Assembly (NCBI RefSeq): GCF_001029105.3
Contig: NZ_CP011807.3
Coordinates: 3,534,001-3,598,000, forward strand
Origin: Pandoraea faecigallinarum
GTDB taxonomy: Bacteria > Pseudomonadota > Gammaproteobacteria > Burkholderiales > Burkholderiaceae
Direction: 5' to 3'
DNA: 64,000 nucleotides
Shown: positions 30,245 to 38,645 of the stretch, in pieces
Position numbering within the stretch: position 1 is the stretch's first letter
Layout of the letters: each line of letters starts with the position of its first letter
The notes under the pieces: generated by a model
The model's input: only the letters and a program-made list of their open reading frames with translations
The model's database searches: none
What the model was told of the DNA's origin: nothing
Made by a program: the position numbers and the translations under genes

Positions 30245-30290
30245 GGCACGTACTGGCACGTACTGGCACGTACTGGCACGTACCGGCACG
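30245..30290. repeat. 10-bp tandem repeat upstream of the DUF1415 gene
   Basis: TACTGGCACG is repeated at 30251, 30261 and 30271, with TACCGGCACG at 30281 and a half copy before. It lies 60-105 bp upstream of the DUF1415 start and 104-149 bp upstream of the first ankyrin gene, in a divergent promoter region. Confidence 0.88.
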
Positions 30291-30393
30291 TCCGGCGTCG
30301 ATAACTTTCCGGCGTGAATGCCAAAACGCGGGGCGGGCATCTGGGCAACCATGCGGCCTCTCCCACGTCCTTCGGCGCGCAGCGTCCACAACC

Positions 30394-31647
30394 ATGCCCG
30401 GCACACCGCCCATCACCACCCACGCTCACAGCACCAGCACGACCAGCGACAGCGGCAACGTCGTATCGTTGCACTATTGGCCAATCGAGAGCACGGCACT
30501 GAGTGCCATGACCTTGAGTGAATTACTCGCCACGCATCCCCGGCGCACCGCTCATTCGCACCAACCGTCACACCAACCGCCGCCTCCGTGCGGCTCGCCG
30601 CCCTATCGCACACAGGACATCTGGAACACGCTCGCCAACACGCAAAGCCGCGCCGGCCGCGAATTGCGCGAGGCCTGCGACATGGCCTGCGGCAACGGCC
30701 CGCTGTTTCTCGAGATGGTGACGCTGCTGGCGACACCGGAAAGTGAGCGTACCGTCGACAAACTGGCCGACGCCGGCCTCTTTCTGGTTCCCGATCCCGC
30801 CCGGCACCTGCGCGCCGACGACGCGGCCCTGTTACGCAGCAACGAAGGCCTGCTGCTGTGGCTGCAATATGCGGCCTCGCCAACGGGTTACCTGAATGTG
30901 TTCGATGGCTCGGACGTCTTCGGGAGCACTTCGACCAGCGATCGGGACCGCATCGGCAAGATTCTGCGCATTCTCATCGCCTGCGGGCGCGACCGCACCA
31001 CTACCACGCCCACCAGCAGGGTGGAAACCGCACCGCTCAATCCGCTCTCGCATCTATGCAGCCAGGTCGCACCGCACTGGCTGCGCCGCGTGCTCGAACT
31101 CGGCGCGAATCCCAATCAACGGAATCAGCGCGGCATGCCGCTCACGACCGCGGCGATGCGCGCCGAAGCACTTCGTCTGCACCATGCCGGGCAGGACGTC
31201 ATGCATGCGCATGCCTCGCTTCACCGGCTCGCCGAGTTGCTCAAACGCCACGGCGGCGATCTGCTGGCGCCGAATCGACGCGGCGTACCGAGCGTCGCGC
31301 TCCTTGCCTTTCACGGCCTGTGCGGCGCGGCGCACGCGCTGCTCGCCTCGGGGGCCGATCCGAACGCCGCCGACGCGCAGGGCAATACCTTGATGCACCA
31401 CCTCGCTCATGCCGTCAGTCTGCGCGACGACCCCACCCATAGCGACAACGCAAGACTCGCGCATTACATGCTGATCGTCGCCTCACGCTACGGCGGCGAT
31501 TTAGGCCGGGTGAACGCCAACGGCCATGCCGCGCGCGAATGGTTACCGCAGTCGCTGACGCCCGGTCCGCATGCCGGGCCTATCGACGACGAGTTCCGGC
31601 GCAATACGCGGGCGACGGCACTGCGGCGAATCAAGGCGCTCGGATAA
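30394..31647 (+). CDS. Ankyrin-repeat protein, paralogue 1
   Basis: About 417 residues from the ATG at 30394. The N terminus is rich in Thr, Ser, His and Pro. A middle block (DIWNTL, GRELREAC, LLLWLQYAASPTGY) is shared with paralogue 2. Ankyrin-like repeats follow in the C-terminal half: LELGANPNQRNQRGMPL, LLKRHGGDLLAPNRRGVPSV and ALLASGADPNAADAQGNTLMHHLA. No signal peptide or membrane helix. Ankyrin repeats mediate protein-protein contacts, and some such bacterial proteins are effectors, but nothing here shows secretion. A second start at 30511 (MTLSELL) is possible. The next paralogue starts 4 bp after the stop. Confidence 0.75.
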   Translation: MPGTPPITTHAHSTSTTSDSGNVVSLHYWPIESTALSAMTLSELLATHPRRTAHSHQPSHQPPPPCGSPPYRTQDIWNTLANTQSRAGRELREACDMACGNGPLFLEMVTLLATPESERTVDKLADAGLFLVPDPARHLRADDAALLRSNEGLLLWLQYAASPTGYLNVFDGSDVFGSTSTSDRDRIGKILRILIACGRDRTTTTPTSRVETAPLNPLSHLCSQVAPHWLRRVLELGANPNQRNQRGMPLTTAAMRAEALRLHHAGQDVMHAHASLHRLAELLKRHGGDLLAPNRRGVPSVALLAFHGLCGAAHALLASGADPNAADAQGNTLMHHLAHAVSLRDDPTHSDNARLAHYMLIVASRYGGDLGRVNANGHAAREWLPQSLTPGPHAGPIDDEFRRNTRATALRRIKALG

Positions 31648-32849
31648 CCTCATGCCACGCATGCCACCCACGCCACCCGCGCCACCCACGCCGGCCGTGC
31701 CGCCGCCGACAGACCTGCCGACACCTCCGCCTTGCCCCCCACCGCACACGAACGCGGCTCGCGTTGCCGAATCGCCCGCACCCACGCCGCTGTCGGCGCT
31801 CACGTTGGACGACGTGCTGACGGCACAACGCGAAGGACGCGGCTCGTCGCAGGAGATATGGGAAACGTTGATGAGCCTCTCGACGGTCTCGGGGCGTGAG
31901 CTTCGCGACAGTTGTCTGGTCGCAAGACCGGCGGATCCCGAAGGACTCACCTTTACCATGGCCACGCTGTTTTGCACGCCCGAGCGGCGCAGAACGCTGG
32001 CCGATCTCGAGCGCGCGGGCATCTTCGTCGGTTCCTCGCGACGCACGCCGCTTGCCCCGGAGGACGCCGGTCTGCTGACGAGCGACGAGGGCCTTCGGCT
32101 ATGGCTGCGCTACGCCGCCTCGCCATCGGCCTATCCCTCGCTTTTCATCGACGCCATTCTGGGCGACACCTTCCCGCCGGAACCGTCCCCGTCGCTCATG
32201 CGCGCGCTTCGCGTGCTGATTGCCTGCGGACGCGACACCACCAACGACGTGCCGATATCCAACGTGCCAGGCGAGTGCTATCTCCCGCTCTCGCATTTGT
32301 GCAGCCACGTCGCTGCGCCGTGGTTGCCATCGCTGCTGCACCTTGGCGCGAACCCGAATCAGGTGACGGCAAGCGGTGTGCCGCTCGTGGCCTCGGCCAT
32401 GGCGGCGCAGGCCGACCGGCTTCACACGCAGGGGCATGACTTGTTGATCGCACATGACTCGCTGTACCGCCTCGGCAAGACGCTCTGCACGCATGGCGCC
32501 GATCTGGCAATGCCGTCGCGCAAGGGATCGCCACCGGTCATGCTGCTCGCGCTGAACGGCTACTGTGCGGCAGCCGAAGTTCTGCTGGCACTGGGCGCCT
32601 CATGCAATACTGCCGCAGGCGATCCGGGCGGCAATACACTGATGCATCAACTTGCCGCGGCCACGCGGCACAAGGCGTGCTCGTTCACGGCGTTTTTCCT
32701 CTTTACGCTTGCCCTGCGCTATGGCGGCGATCCCGGGCAGGCGAACCACGCGGGCGTCACGGCCTTGTCGCTGCTGCCGGACAGCCTCTCCCACTTCGCT
32801 CGCCTTAGAACGTGTTTGCGATCTTCTGGTCATCCCTGATAATTCGAGG

Positions 32850-33206
32850 ATGACGAGAAAGAAATACGCGAGTGACATAAGCCGAGAGAAGTTCTCGGAG
32901 ATCGAGCCGCTGTTGCGCAGCGTGCGCCGGCGCACGAAGCCCACGACGGTGGACTTGTACGAGGTGTTTTGCGCGGTGCTGTATCTGTTGCGTACAGGTT
33001 GCCAATGGCGCTTCTTGCCCAGCGAGTTTCCCAAGTGGCAAACCGTCTACGCGTATTTCAGCAAATGGAGTCAGCCTGACCAGCACGGCGTGAGCGTGCT
33101 GGAGCAGGCACTCAAAAAATCAGGTTGGCGCGGCGCGCACAAGACAGGGACGCAGCGCCAGCACGACGTTCTTGATCGTGGACGCGCAGAGCGTGAAGAA
33201 CACTGA
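32850..33206 (+). CDS. IS5-family transposase, OrfA
   Basis: 118 codons from ATG 32850, beginning MTRKKYASDISREKF, the N-terminal DUF4096-type DNA-binding part of IS427-group transposases (SEIEPLLRSVRRR, LLRTGCQWRFLPSEFP). Full transposase requires a +1 (equivalently -2) shift into OrfB. An A6 run at 33114-33119, in codons CTC AAA AAA, is the likely slippage point: the OrfB frame read from there gives KNQVGAAR and then GRSASTTFLIVDAQ, matching known fused products. Confidence 0.88.
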   Translation: MTRKKYASDISREKFSEIEPLLRSVRRRTKPTTVDLYEVFCAVLYLLRTGCQWRFLPSEFPKWQTVYAYFSKWSQPDQHGVSVLEQALKKSGWRGAHKTGTQRQHDVLDRGRAEREEH

Positions 33207-33648
33207 CACGGCAGCGCATAAGGGTTATGACGCGGGCAAGAAGGTGTCGGGCATCAAGCGTCATATTGCCGTAGACACGCAGGGCTTGCCGCACGCCGTG
33301 GCGGTAACCACTGCCGAGGTGACCGATCGCAAAGGAGCGTTGCTGGCGTTCGAGCACGGCAAGCCTCGCTTGGGACAGGTGCAAAGTGTGCTGGTCGATG
33401 GCGGTTACGTGGGCGAACCCTTCGCGCAGGGCGTGCGCGAGATCTTGGGCGAGCGGGTCACGGTGCAGATCGCCAAACGCAGCGAACTGCATACTTTCAA
33501 GGTCCTGCCGCAGCGTTGGGTCGTCGAGCGCAGTTTCGCCTGGCTGGAGAAGAACCGGCGCTTATGGAAGAACTGTGAGCGTTTGCTCAACACCAGCTTG
33601 CAGTTTGTCCATCTCGCCTTTTTGGCACTGCTGCTCAGGAGATCGTAA
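33172..33648 (+). CDS. IS5-family transposase, OrfB (catalytic domain)
   Basis: The catalytic part with the DDE residues: D in IVDAQSVKNTD, D in VLVDGGYVG and E in VERSFAWLEKNRRLWKNCE. Complete to the family's usual end. The open frame extends upstream of 33172 to the A6 slippery run, so the TTG at 33172 is probably not a real start; translation would come from OrfA by frameshift. No internal stop. Confidence 0.9.
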   Translation: MIVDAQSVKNTDTAAHKGYDAGKKVSGIKRHIAVDTQGLPHAVAVTTAEVTDRKGALLAFEHGKPRLGQVQSVLVDGGYVGEPFAQGVREILGERVTVQIAKRSELHTFKVLPQRWVVERSFAWLEKNRRLWKNCERLLNTSLQFVHLAFLALLLRRS

Positions 33649-33759
33649 ACCGGCTCTTACACAGAAGATGATCGCGCAGGCACGAGAGCGCGCGCGCCAT
33701 GTGATCGCCAACCCGAAACCGCAGTCCCCCGAGGAGCGCAACGGCACGTCAGCGCCGTC

Positions 33760-34320
33760 ATGATGGCGCAGGCCAGGCGGCTGTGCGAGGCCGGGCACGA
33801 TCCCCTGCTCCCGCACGAATCGTTGTTTGCGGCGGCCACGTCGCTCCGGCGCGAAGGCGTCGATCTCACGCAGATGCATCTGGACGGCTCCCCGCCCGTG
33901 CTCTGGCTCGCGCTGCGCGGCTACTGCGGCGCCGCGGAAGTTCTGTTGGCCCATGAACCCGACTGCAACGTTCCCCGGTTCGCCGGCAATACGCTGATGC
34001 ACTATCTGGCCGCCGCCACGCGTTGTTCGAGCGACGCCATCTACGCCGACTACATGCTCAACACCGCACTGCGCTACGGCGGCGACCCCACGATCTGCAA
34101 TCTCGCGGGCGATTCGGCGCTCACGCCGCTCACGCCGCTCACGCCGCTCACGCCCGATCGCATCCGCTTCCTGCGCGCGGGCCTTTCGTTCATCGGCCAA
34201 ACCCGCAAGAGTGCAACGCTGATGGTCAATAGCCGCCACGGCCCGTTGGCGCGCGCGAACCCGCCCAGCCCGGGGCCATCCCCGCCTGCATCAATGCGGC
34301 ATTCCGCCGCAGCCCAATAA
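33760..34320 (+). CDS. Ankyrin-repeat protein, paralogue 3 (N-terminally truncated)
   Basis: 186 residues, with its ATG overlapping the ancestral stop of paralogue 2 (ATGA). It lacks the N-terminal 200 or so residues of the other two and begins at the equivalent of their AMAAQADRL segment. Similarity continues a few codons upstream of the ATG in the same frame (RHVSAVMMAQARRL), which shows that the gene lost its front by deletion or recombination with paralogue 2. Ankyrin units LLAHEPDCNVPRFAGNTLMHYLA remain. A 9-bp repeat encodes LTPLTPLTPLTP near residues 124-135. It could be translated by coupling, or be a decaying fragment. Confidence 0.65.
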   Translation: MMAQARRLCEAGHDPLLPHESLFAAATSLRREGVDLTQMHLDGSPPVLWLALRGYCGAAEVLLAHEPDCNVPRFAGNTLMHYLAAATRCSSDAIYADYMLNTALRYGGDPTICNLAGDSALTPLTPLTPLTPDRIRFLRAGLSFIGQTRKSATLMVNSRHGPLARANPPSPGPSPPASMRHSAAAQ

Positions 34321-34341
34321 TATGCATTTCATTTACATCTT
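34319..34341. promoter_or_regulatory. NsrR-like operator 1 upstream of hmpA
   Basis: The 23-mer starting AATATGCATTTCATTTACAT agrees at about 18 positions with the NsrR consensus as I remember it (AAGATGCATTT-centred inverted repeat). It abuts TATAAT at 34341-34346, a consensus -10 box, so binding would block the promoter. NsrR is a nitric-oxide-sensing repressor and hmp is its standard target. Confidence 0.7.
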
Positions 34342-34477
34342 ATAATCGCTCCGCCGGGGCCCCCGAACGTCGTAGTCGTGAATTGAGCCTTGGGGGCACC
34401 GGCCACCGAATGCCGCACCGTGCGTCTGATCAGCGAGATGCCACGATGCCGATGAAACGTCCAGCAATGCGACCTAA

Positions 34478-34500
34478 AACATGCATTTTTGTTGAATCTT
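34478..34500. promoter_or_regulatory. NsrR-like operator 2 upstream of hmpA
   Basis: The 23-mer starting AACATGCATTTTTGTTGAAT agrees at about 17 positions with the same consensus. It lies only 20 bp before the hmpA ATG, overlapping or just upstream of the ribosome site region (AAGGAG at 34508). Two sites 159 bp apart could allow looping or two promoters. Confidence 0.6.
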
Positions 34501-34520
34501 ATGAACCAAGGAGTCCCGCC

Positions 34521-35723
34521 ATGCTTTCCGCCGCTTCCCGCCCTTATATCGATGCCAGCGTTCCGGTTCTGCGCGAACACGGCCTTGCGATCACGCGTCA
34601 CTTCTACGCGAGCATGTTCGAAGCGCATCCCGAGCTGCGCAATCTCTTCAATATGGGCAATCAGGCGAGCGGCGCACAACAGCAATCGCTGGCTTCGGCC
34701 GTATTCGCTTACGCCGCCAACATCGACAATGCCGCGGCGCTCGCGCCGGTGCTCGAACGTATCGTCCACAAGCACGTCTCGGTCGGCATCACGCCGTCGC
34801 ACTATCCGATCGTCGGACGCCATCTGCTCGGTGCCATCAAGGACGTATTGGGAGACGCTGCAACGCCGGAGCTGATCGCCGCCTGGGACGAAGCCTACTG
34901 GCTGCTCGCCGGCGAATTGATCGCCGCCGAAGCACGGCTCTCCGAGAAAACACACGCCGCGCTGGGCAGCCTGCGCGAACTGGTCGTGGCCGATGTCGAC
35001 CGCGAAACCGAACACGTCGTGTCGTACTACCTGCGTACGCCGGAAGGCGGCTCGCCGGGCGAGTTCGTCCCGGGTCAGTACGTGAGCGTCTCGGTCACGT
35101 TGCCGGACGGTTTGCAACAGCGCCGCCAATACAGCCTCTCCGACGCCCCCGACGCGCCGCACTGGCGCATCACCGTCAAGCGTGAAGCGGCCGACGGGAC
35201 AAAGCCTGCCGGTCAGGTCTCCAACTGGCTGCACGCCAATCTGAAGGCTGGCGATCGCATTCTGGTGAGCCCGGCATACGGCGAGTTCACACTGCCGCAG
35301 AACGACGCCCGGCCGCTCGTGCTGCTCAGCGCCGGTGTCGGCATTACGCCGATGATGTCGATGGTGGCCGCGCTCGCCGCGAAGCGGTCGCATCGCGAGA
35401 TCGTATTCGCCCACGCCGGGCGCAACGGTTCGCACGTGGCGCTGCGCCGTCATCTGGCGTTCGCCGCCGGGCAGCTGCCGCATCTGCGCGTGGCGACGTT
35501 CTTCGAAACGCCGCGGCCCACCGAGCGCGAGGGCGTCGACTACACCTTCGCCGGGCGCATGGACATTGCGCGCCTGTCGCTGCCGGCCGATGCCGACTAC
35601 CTGCTGTGCGGCCCGGCGGCATTCATGCAGGCACAGTGGCGTGCCCTGCGCGACGCCGGCGTGCCCGCCGAGCGCATGCACCGCGAAGTCTTCGGCCCGG
35701 ATGCCCTGGACCACTTGCTGTAA
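34521..35723 (+). CDS. hmpA: Flavohaemoglobin, nitric oxide dioxygenase
   Basis: Oxidises NO to nitrate with O2 and NAD(P)H in the cytoplasm. 400 residues; E. coli Hmp is 396. The globin domain covers about residues 1-140, with the proximal histidine in KHVSVGITPSHYPIVG. The FAD domain has RRQYSLSDAP, and the NAD domain has LLSAGVGITPMMSM and YLLCGPAAFM. The ATG at 34521 follows AAGGAG; in-frame codons upstream lie across the operators and are not used. Two NsrR-like sites upstream imply induction by NO. A strong hairpin ends the gene. Confidence 0.96.
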   Translation: MLSAASRPYIDASVPVLREHGLAITRHFYASMFEAHPELRNLFNMGNQASGAQQQSLASAVFAYAANIDNAAALAPVLERIVHKHVSVGITPSHYPIVGRHLLGAIKDVLGDAATPELIAAWDEAYWLLAGELIAAEARLSEKTHAALGSLRELVVADVDRETEHVVSYYLRTPEGGSPGEFVPGQYVSVSVTLPDGLQQRRQYSLSDAPDAPHWRITVKREAADGTKPAGQVSNWLHANLKAGDRILVSPAYGEFTLPQNDARPLVLLSAGVGITPMMSMVAALAAKRSHREIVFAHAGRNGSHVALRRHLAFAAGQLPHLRVATFFETPRPTEREGVDYTFAGRMDIARLSLPADADYLLCGPAAFMQAQWRALRDAGVPAERMHREVFGPDALDHLL

Positions 35724-35763
35724 ATCCAGATCACGATCCGGGAAAAGCGGATCGTCAGCCGTC

Positions 35764-35804
35764 AACGACAAGGCCCCCGATATTGCGTCGGGGGCCTTGT
35801 CGTT
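35764..35804. terminator. Bidirectional hairpin between hmpA and the phosphodiesterase gene
   Basis: A perfect 17-bp stem, AACGACAAGGCCCCCGA and its complement, around a 7-base loop (TATTGCG), between two convergent genes. It lacks a long T run, but its stability and position suggest termination from both sides. Confidence 0.75.
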
Positions 35805-35904
35805 CGTGCACAGTCACCGGCGGCAATCGCGCGGGCGCCGCTCGAACGCCCGCGCAGCGCCGGGGCCGCGGGAACGTCGGCGAGCCTTCGGCCCTTCGGC
35901 CCGT

Positions 35905-36732
35905 TCAGTCGATCAGCGCGCCGGACGCGTCGTAGAACGGATGCGAGCCGCCCGCATCGTCCACGAACGCGAGATGGGACACGAGCCCCGTTTGCGGCGT
36001 GAAGCGGTGCAGTTGGAAAGCCGGCGGATCGAGCACCCACGCCGACGGACCGCCCTCACGCAGATCGAGCGCCACCTGATGCGCAGGCGACGGGCATACG
36101 CTGGCGACGGTCCCCGCGAAACGCGTGTGAATCGGACGATGCACATGTCCGCAAATCACGCGCTCCACGTTGTCGAAACGCTTCACGATCGCCGCCAGGC
36201 GCGCGGCCGAGGCCGGATCGAGCGCCTGAACGTCCATATGTTCGATGCCGCACAGAAACGGCGGGTGATGCATCGCGATGACCGTGGGGGTTCCGGTGTC
36301 GCTCGCCAGCGTGGCTTCCAACCAGTCGAGGCGTACGTCGCACAGCTTCCCGCCTCCGTTGGGCGGATCCTGCGTGTCGAGCGCCACAAGCCGCATCGGC
36401 CCGAACATGGCGGTGTATTGCACGAACTCGCCCGGCTTGCCGAGGTACGTATGCTCGGGGAAGACGTCGCGCAACGCGTCGCGCCCGTCGTGATTGCCCA
36501 TGACGAGGTAATACGGGATTTGCAGTGGTGCGAGCAGGCGGCGCAGATGCTCGTACTCCTCGCGAGCGCCGAAGTCGACGAGATCGCCCGTGAGCACGAC
36601 GAACTCGGGACGCGGCGCAAGCGTATTGAGACGCGCCACGCAGCGCTCGAGATAGGCGGCGGTATCGACGCGGCGATACGCCAGCTTGCCGGGGCGTTTG
36701 ATGTGAAGGTCGCTGATTTGCGCGAACAGCAT
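35905..36732 (-). CDS. GpdQ-like metallophosphodiesterase
   Basis: A 275-residue calcineurin-like phosphoesterase with the binuclear metal motifs DLHI near the N terminus, GDLVDFG, GNHDGR, a histidine in AMHHPPF and GHVHRPIHT. The overall pattern is that of GpdQ/cyclic-nucleotide class III phosphodiesterases, which cleave phosphodiesters such as glycerophosphodiesters. Start MLFAQISDLH at 36732; an alternative ATG at 36762 would overlap the ATPase gene. It is the last gene of an ABC importer operon, 7 bp after the ATPase stop, so it probably acts on the imported compound. Confidence 0.85.
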   Translation of the reverse strand: MLFAQISDLHIKRPGKLAYRRVDTAAYLERCVARLNTLAPRPEFVVLTGDLVDFGAREEYEHLRRLLAPLQIPYYLVMGNHDGRDALRDVFPEHTYLGKPGEFVQYTAMFGPMRLVALDTQDPPNGGGKLCDVRLDWLEATLASDTGTPTVIAMHHPPFLCGIEHMDVQALDPASAARLAAIVKRFDNVERVICGHVHRPIHTRFAGTVASVCPSPAHQVALDLREGGPSAWVLDPPAFQLHRFTPQTGLVSHLAFVDDAGGSHPFYDASGALID

Positions 36733-36739
36733 GAGCGGT

Positions 36740-37783
36740 TTATCCGTGAAGCGAAAAGACATGGGCGGCGGGCAGCGACAGGCCCACCTTGTCGCCGACG
36801 CGGCACTCGCGACGGCTGGAAACCTCGACCAGCACCGGGCCGGCAGCGGACACGCCGCCGAGCACCAGGCGTGTACGGTCGCCGAGGAACTGCACCTCTT
36901 CGATCCGGCCCGTGAGCGCGGCGTCATCCGCCGCCACCACGGTGGCGTCTTCCGGACGGAAGTAAAGCTCCTGCACGTCCGCACGCACTTGCGGACAGGC
37001 AAGCCGCCCACCCGCCAGATGAAAATGACCGTCGCGCCAGACACCGGCCAGCCGATTGAGCGTGCCGACGAAGTTCGCCACGTGACGCGAGGCCGGCTGA
37101 TAGTAAATGTCGCGCGGTGCGCCGATCTGCTCGATGCGCCCGGCACTCATCACCACGATGCGGTCCCCCAGCGCCATCGCTTCGTCCTGATCGTGGGTGA
37201 CATACACGGTGGTGACCCCCAAGCCCCGCAGCAAACGGTCCATATCCGCGCGCACGGTCTCGCGCAATTTCGCATCGAGTGCCGTAAGCGGTTCGTCGAG
37301 CAGCAACACACGCGGCTCCGGCGCGAGCGCACGAGCCAGTGCCACGCGCTGCTTCTGACCGCCGGAGAGTTGTGCGATGGCGCGGTCCGCGTACGGCGTG
37401 AGATGCACCAGATCAAGCAACTCGTCCACACGCTTGTCGATCTGCGCCGAGGGCAGACCGCGCAACTTGAGGCCGTACGCGACATTGCCGCGCACGGTGA
37501 AGTTCGGGAACAGCGCGTAGTTCTGGAACACCATGCCCACGCGCCGCTTTTCGATGGGCAAACGCGTGACGTCTTCGTCGCCGAAGCGAACGCGGCCACC
37601 GGCGTCGGGGCGCTCCAGCCCCGCGATCATGCGCAACGTCGTGGTCTTGCCGCATCCCGACGGGCCGAGCAGCACCAGCGTCTCGCCCGCGCCGATCGTC
37701 AGATCGAGCGGTTGCAGAACGGTGTTGCCATGGAACGTCTTGGCACAGCGTTCGAGATGAATGGGGATGGAAGTCAGTTTCAT
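36740..37783 (-). CDS. ABC importer ATP-binding protein (PotA/FbpC/PhnT type)
   Basis: 347 residues. Walker A GPSGCGKTT, Q loop VFQNYALFP, signature LSGGQKQRVALARAL and Walker B VLLLDEPLTALD are intact. A C-terminal TOBE domain follows (YFRPEDATVV). This is the subclass serving iron(III), putrescine or 2-aminoethylphosphonate importers. It lies 53 bp after the second permease gene and is followed closely by the phosphodiesterase. Confidence 0.93.
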   Translation of the reverse strand: MKLTSIPIHLERCAKTFHGNTVLQPLDLTIGAGETLVLLGPSGCGKTTTLRMIAGLERPDAGGRVRFGDEDVTRLPIEKRRVGMVFQNYALFPNFTVRGNVAYGLKLRGLPSAQIDKRVDELLDLVHLTPYADRAIAQLSGGQKQRVALARALAPEPRVLLLDEPLTALDAKLRETVRADMDRLLRGLGVTTVYVTHDQDEAMALGDRIVVMSAGRIEQIGAPRDIYYQPASRHVANFVGTLNRLAGVWRDGHFHLAGGRLACPQVRADVQELYFRPEDATVVAADDAALTGRIEEVQFLGDRTRLVLGGVSAAGPVLVEVSSRRECRVGDKVGLSLPAAHVFSLHG

Positions 37784-37836
37784 CGTCAAATCCTTGGCAT
37801 TCGGTGGGCGGCCCGCGCAACCGTGAAATCGGAGGC

Positions 37837-38640
37837 TCAGGTACGACCGCGCGCGTTCCTGACCTTGGCGCGCTGGGCTGTCGTCTGCATGACGATGAGC
37901 AGCGGCACGATCAGCACGAAGAACACCGCCGTATAGGCGCTGCCGATTTCCAGGCGCAGGGAGGCGTAGGCATCGGCCAGCCCCACGGGCAGTGTCTTGG
38001 TATCGGGCGTATGCAGCATCCATGTGAGGTTGAATTCGCCGAGCGAGAGCGTCACGACAATCAGCGCGGCGGCCACGATTTCGCTGCGAATGTTGGGGAG
38101 CACCACGGTCATGAAACGGCGCACGAAGCTGGCACCGAGACTGGCCGCGCCCTCCTCCATGAGCTTGATGCGCGAGTCGGCACAGGCCGCGGCCACGGCG
38201 CGCACCATGAACGGCAGCGTGAAGATCACATGGCCGACGATGATGAACGCCAGACTCTCGCGAAAGCCGCGCATACCGCCGTACACGCTGATCAATGCCA
38301 GCGCGCTGGCCAGTCCGGGCAATGCGATGGGCAACGTCAACAGTTCCTCTATCCAGCGCGCGAAGCGGCTCTGCCAGCGTGCGAGCACGTAACCGGCGGG
38401 CACGCCGAGCAGCGCGACGAGCACGAGCGTGGCCGCGCCGACGTAGAGCGAATTCAGGATGGCATCGTGATAGTCCTGCCAGACCTGAATCACCCACTTG
38501 AACGTCAGCCCGGCGGACGGTCCGCGGAAATAGTTCACCGACAATCCGGCGAGGATCGACATCCCGACCGGAATCAGCAGAAACGCGCACATCAGCAGCG
38601 TGAGCAGCAGTTGCAGCGTGAAAAGGGTTTTCTTGAGCAT
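37837..38640 (-). CDS. ABC importer permease 2
   Basis: A 267-residue inner-membrane permease with six predicted helices. The EAA loop that docks the ATPase reads EEGAASLGASFVRRFMTVVLP. Start at ATG 38640 (MLKKTLFTLQ), 5 bp after the stop of permease 1; the longer upstream frame is antisense noise. It pairs with permease 1 to form the channel. Confidence 0.92.
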   Translation of the reverse strand: MLKKTLFTLQLLLTLLMCAFLLIPVGMSILAGLSVNYFRGPSAGLTFKWVIQVWQDYHDAILNSLYVGAATLVLVALLGVPAGYVLARWQSRFARWIEELLTLPIALPGLASALALISVYGGMRGFRESLAFIIVGHVIFTLPFMVRAVAAACADSRIKLMEEGAASLGASFVRRFMTVVLPNIRSEIVAAALIVVTLSLGEFNLTWMLHTPDTKTLPVGLADAYASLRLEIGSAYTAVFFVLIVPLLIVMQTTAQRAKVRNARGRT

Positions 38641-38645
38641 GCGGA

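Larger units (their letters stand above)
32808..33656 (+). mobile_element. IS5-family insertion sequence (IS427-like group), 849 bp
   Basis: The left end GAACGTGTTTGCGATCTTCT and the right end (reverse complement GAGCCGGTTTACGATCTCCT) form imperfect terminal inverted repeats. The element is flanked by TTA at 32805-32807 and 33657-33659, a 3-bp target duplication. Two overlapping ORFs encode the DDE transposase. It sits in the 3' part of the second ankyrin gene. Both ends and the transposase look complete, so it may still be active. Confidence 0.9.
31652..33763 (+). pseudogene. Ankyrin-repeat protein, paralogue 2, interrupted by an IS5-family element
   Basis: Starts at ATG 31652 with a Pro-rich N terminus, then shares the DIWETL-like, GRELRDSC and LRLWLRYAASPSAY blocks and the ankyrin units (LHLGANPNQ, LLALGASCNTAAGDPGGNTLMHQLA) with paralogue 1. 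The IS enters after codon LARL at 32807; the reading frame then runs into the element and stops at 32839 after 13 foreign codons. Removing the IS and one TTA duplication restores a frame continuing TQKMIAQARERARHV to TGA at 33761-33763, so the intact product had about 420 residues and lost its last 34 or so. The shortened protein could still be made. Confidence 0.85.

Noticed and set aside
33172..33648. OrfB of the IS as an independent gene
   Set aside because: Its frame is continuous with the A6 slippage site of OrfA and the TTG at 33172 is not a likely start.
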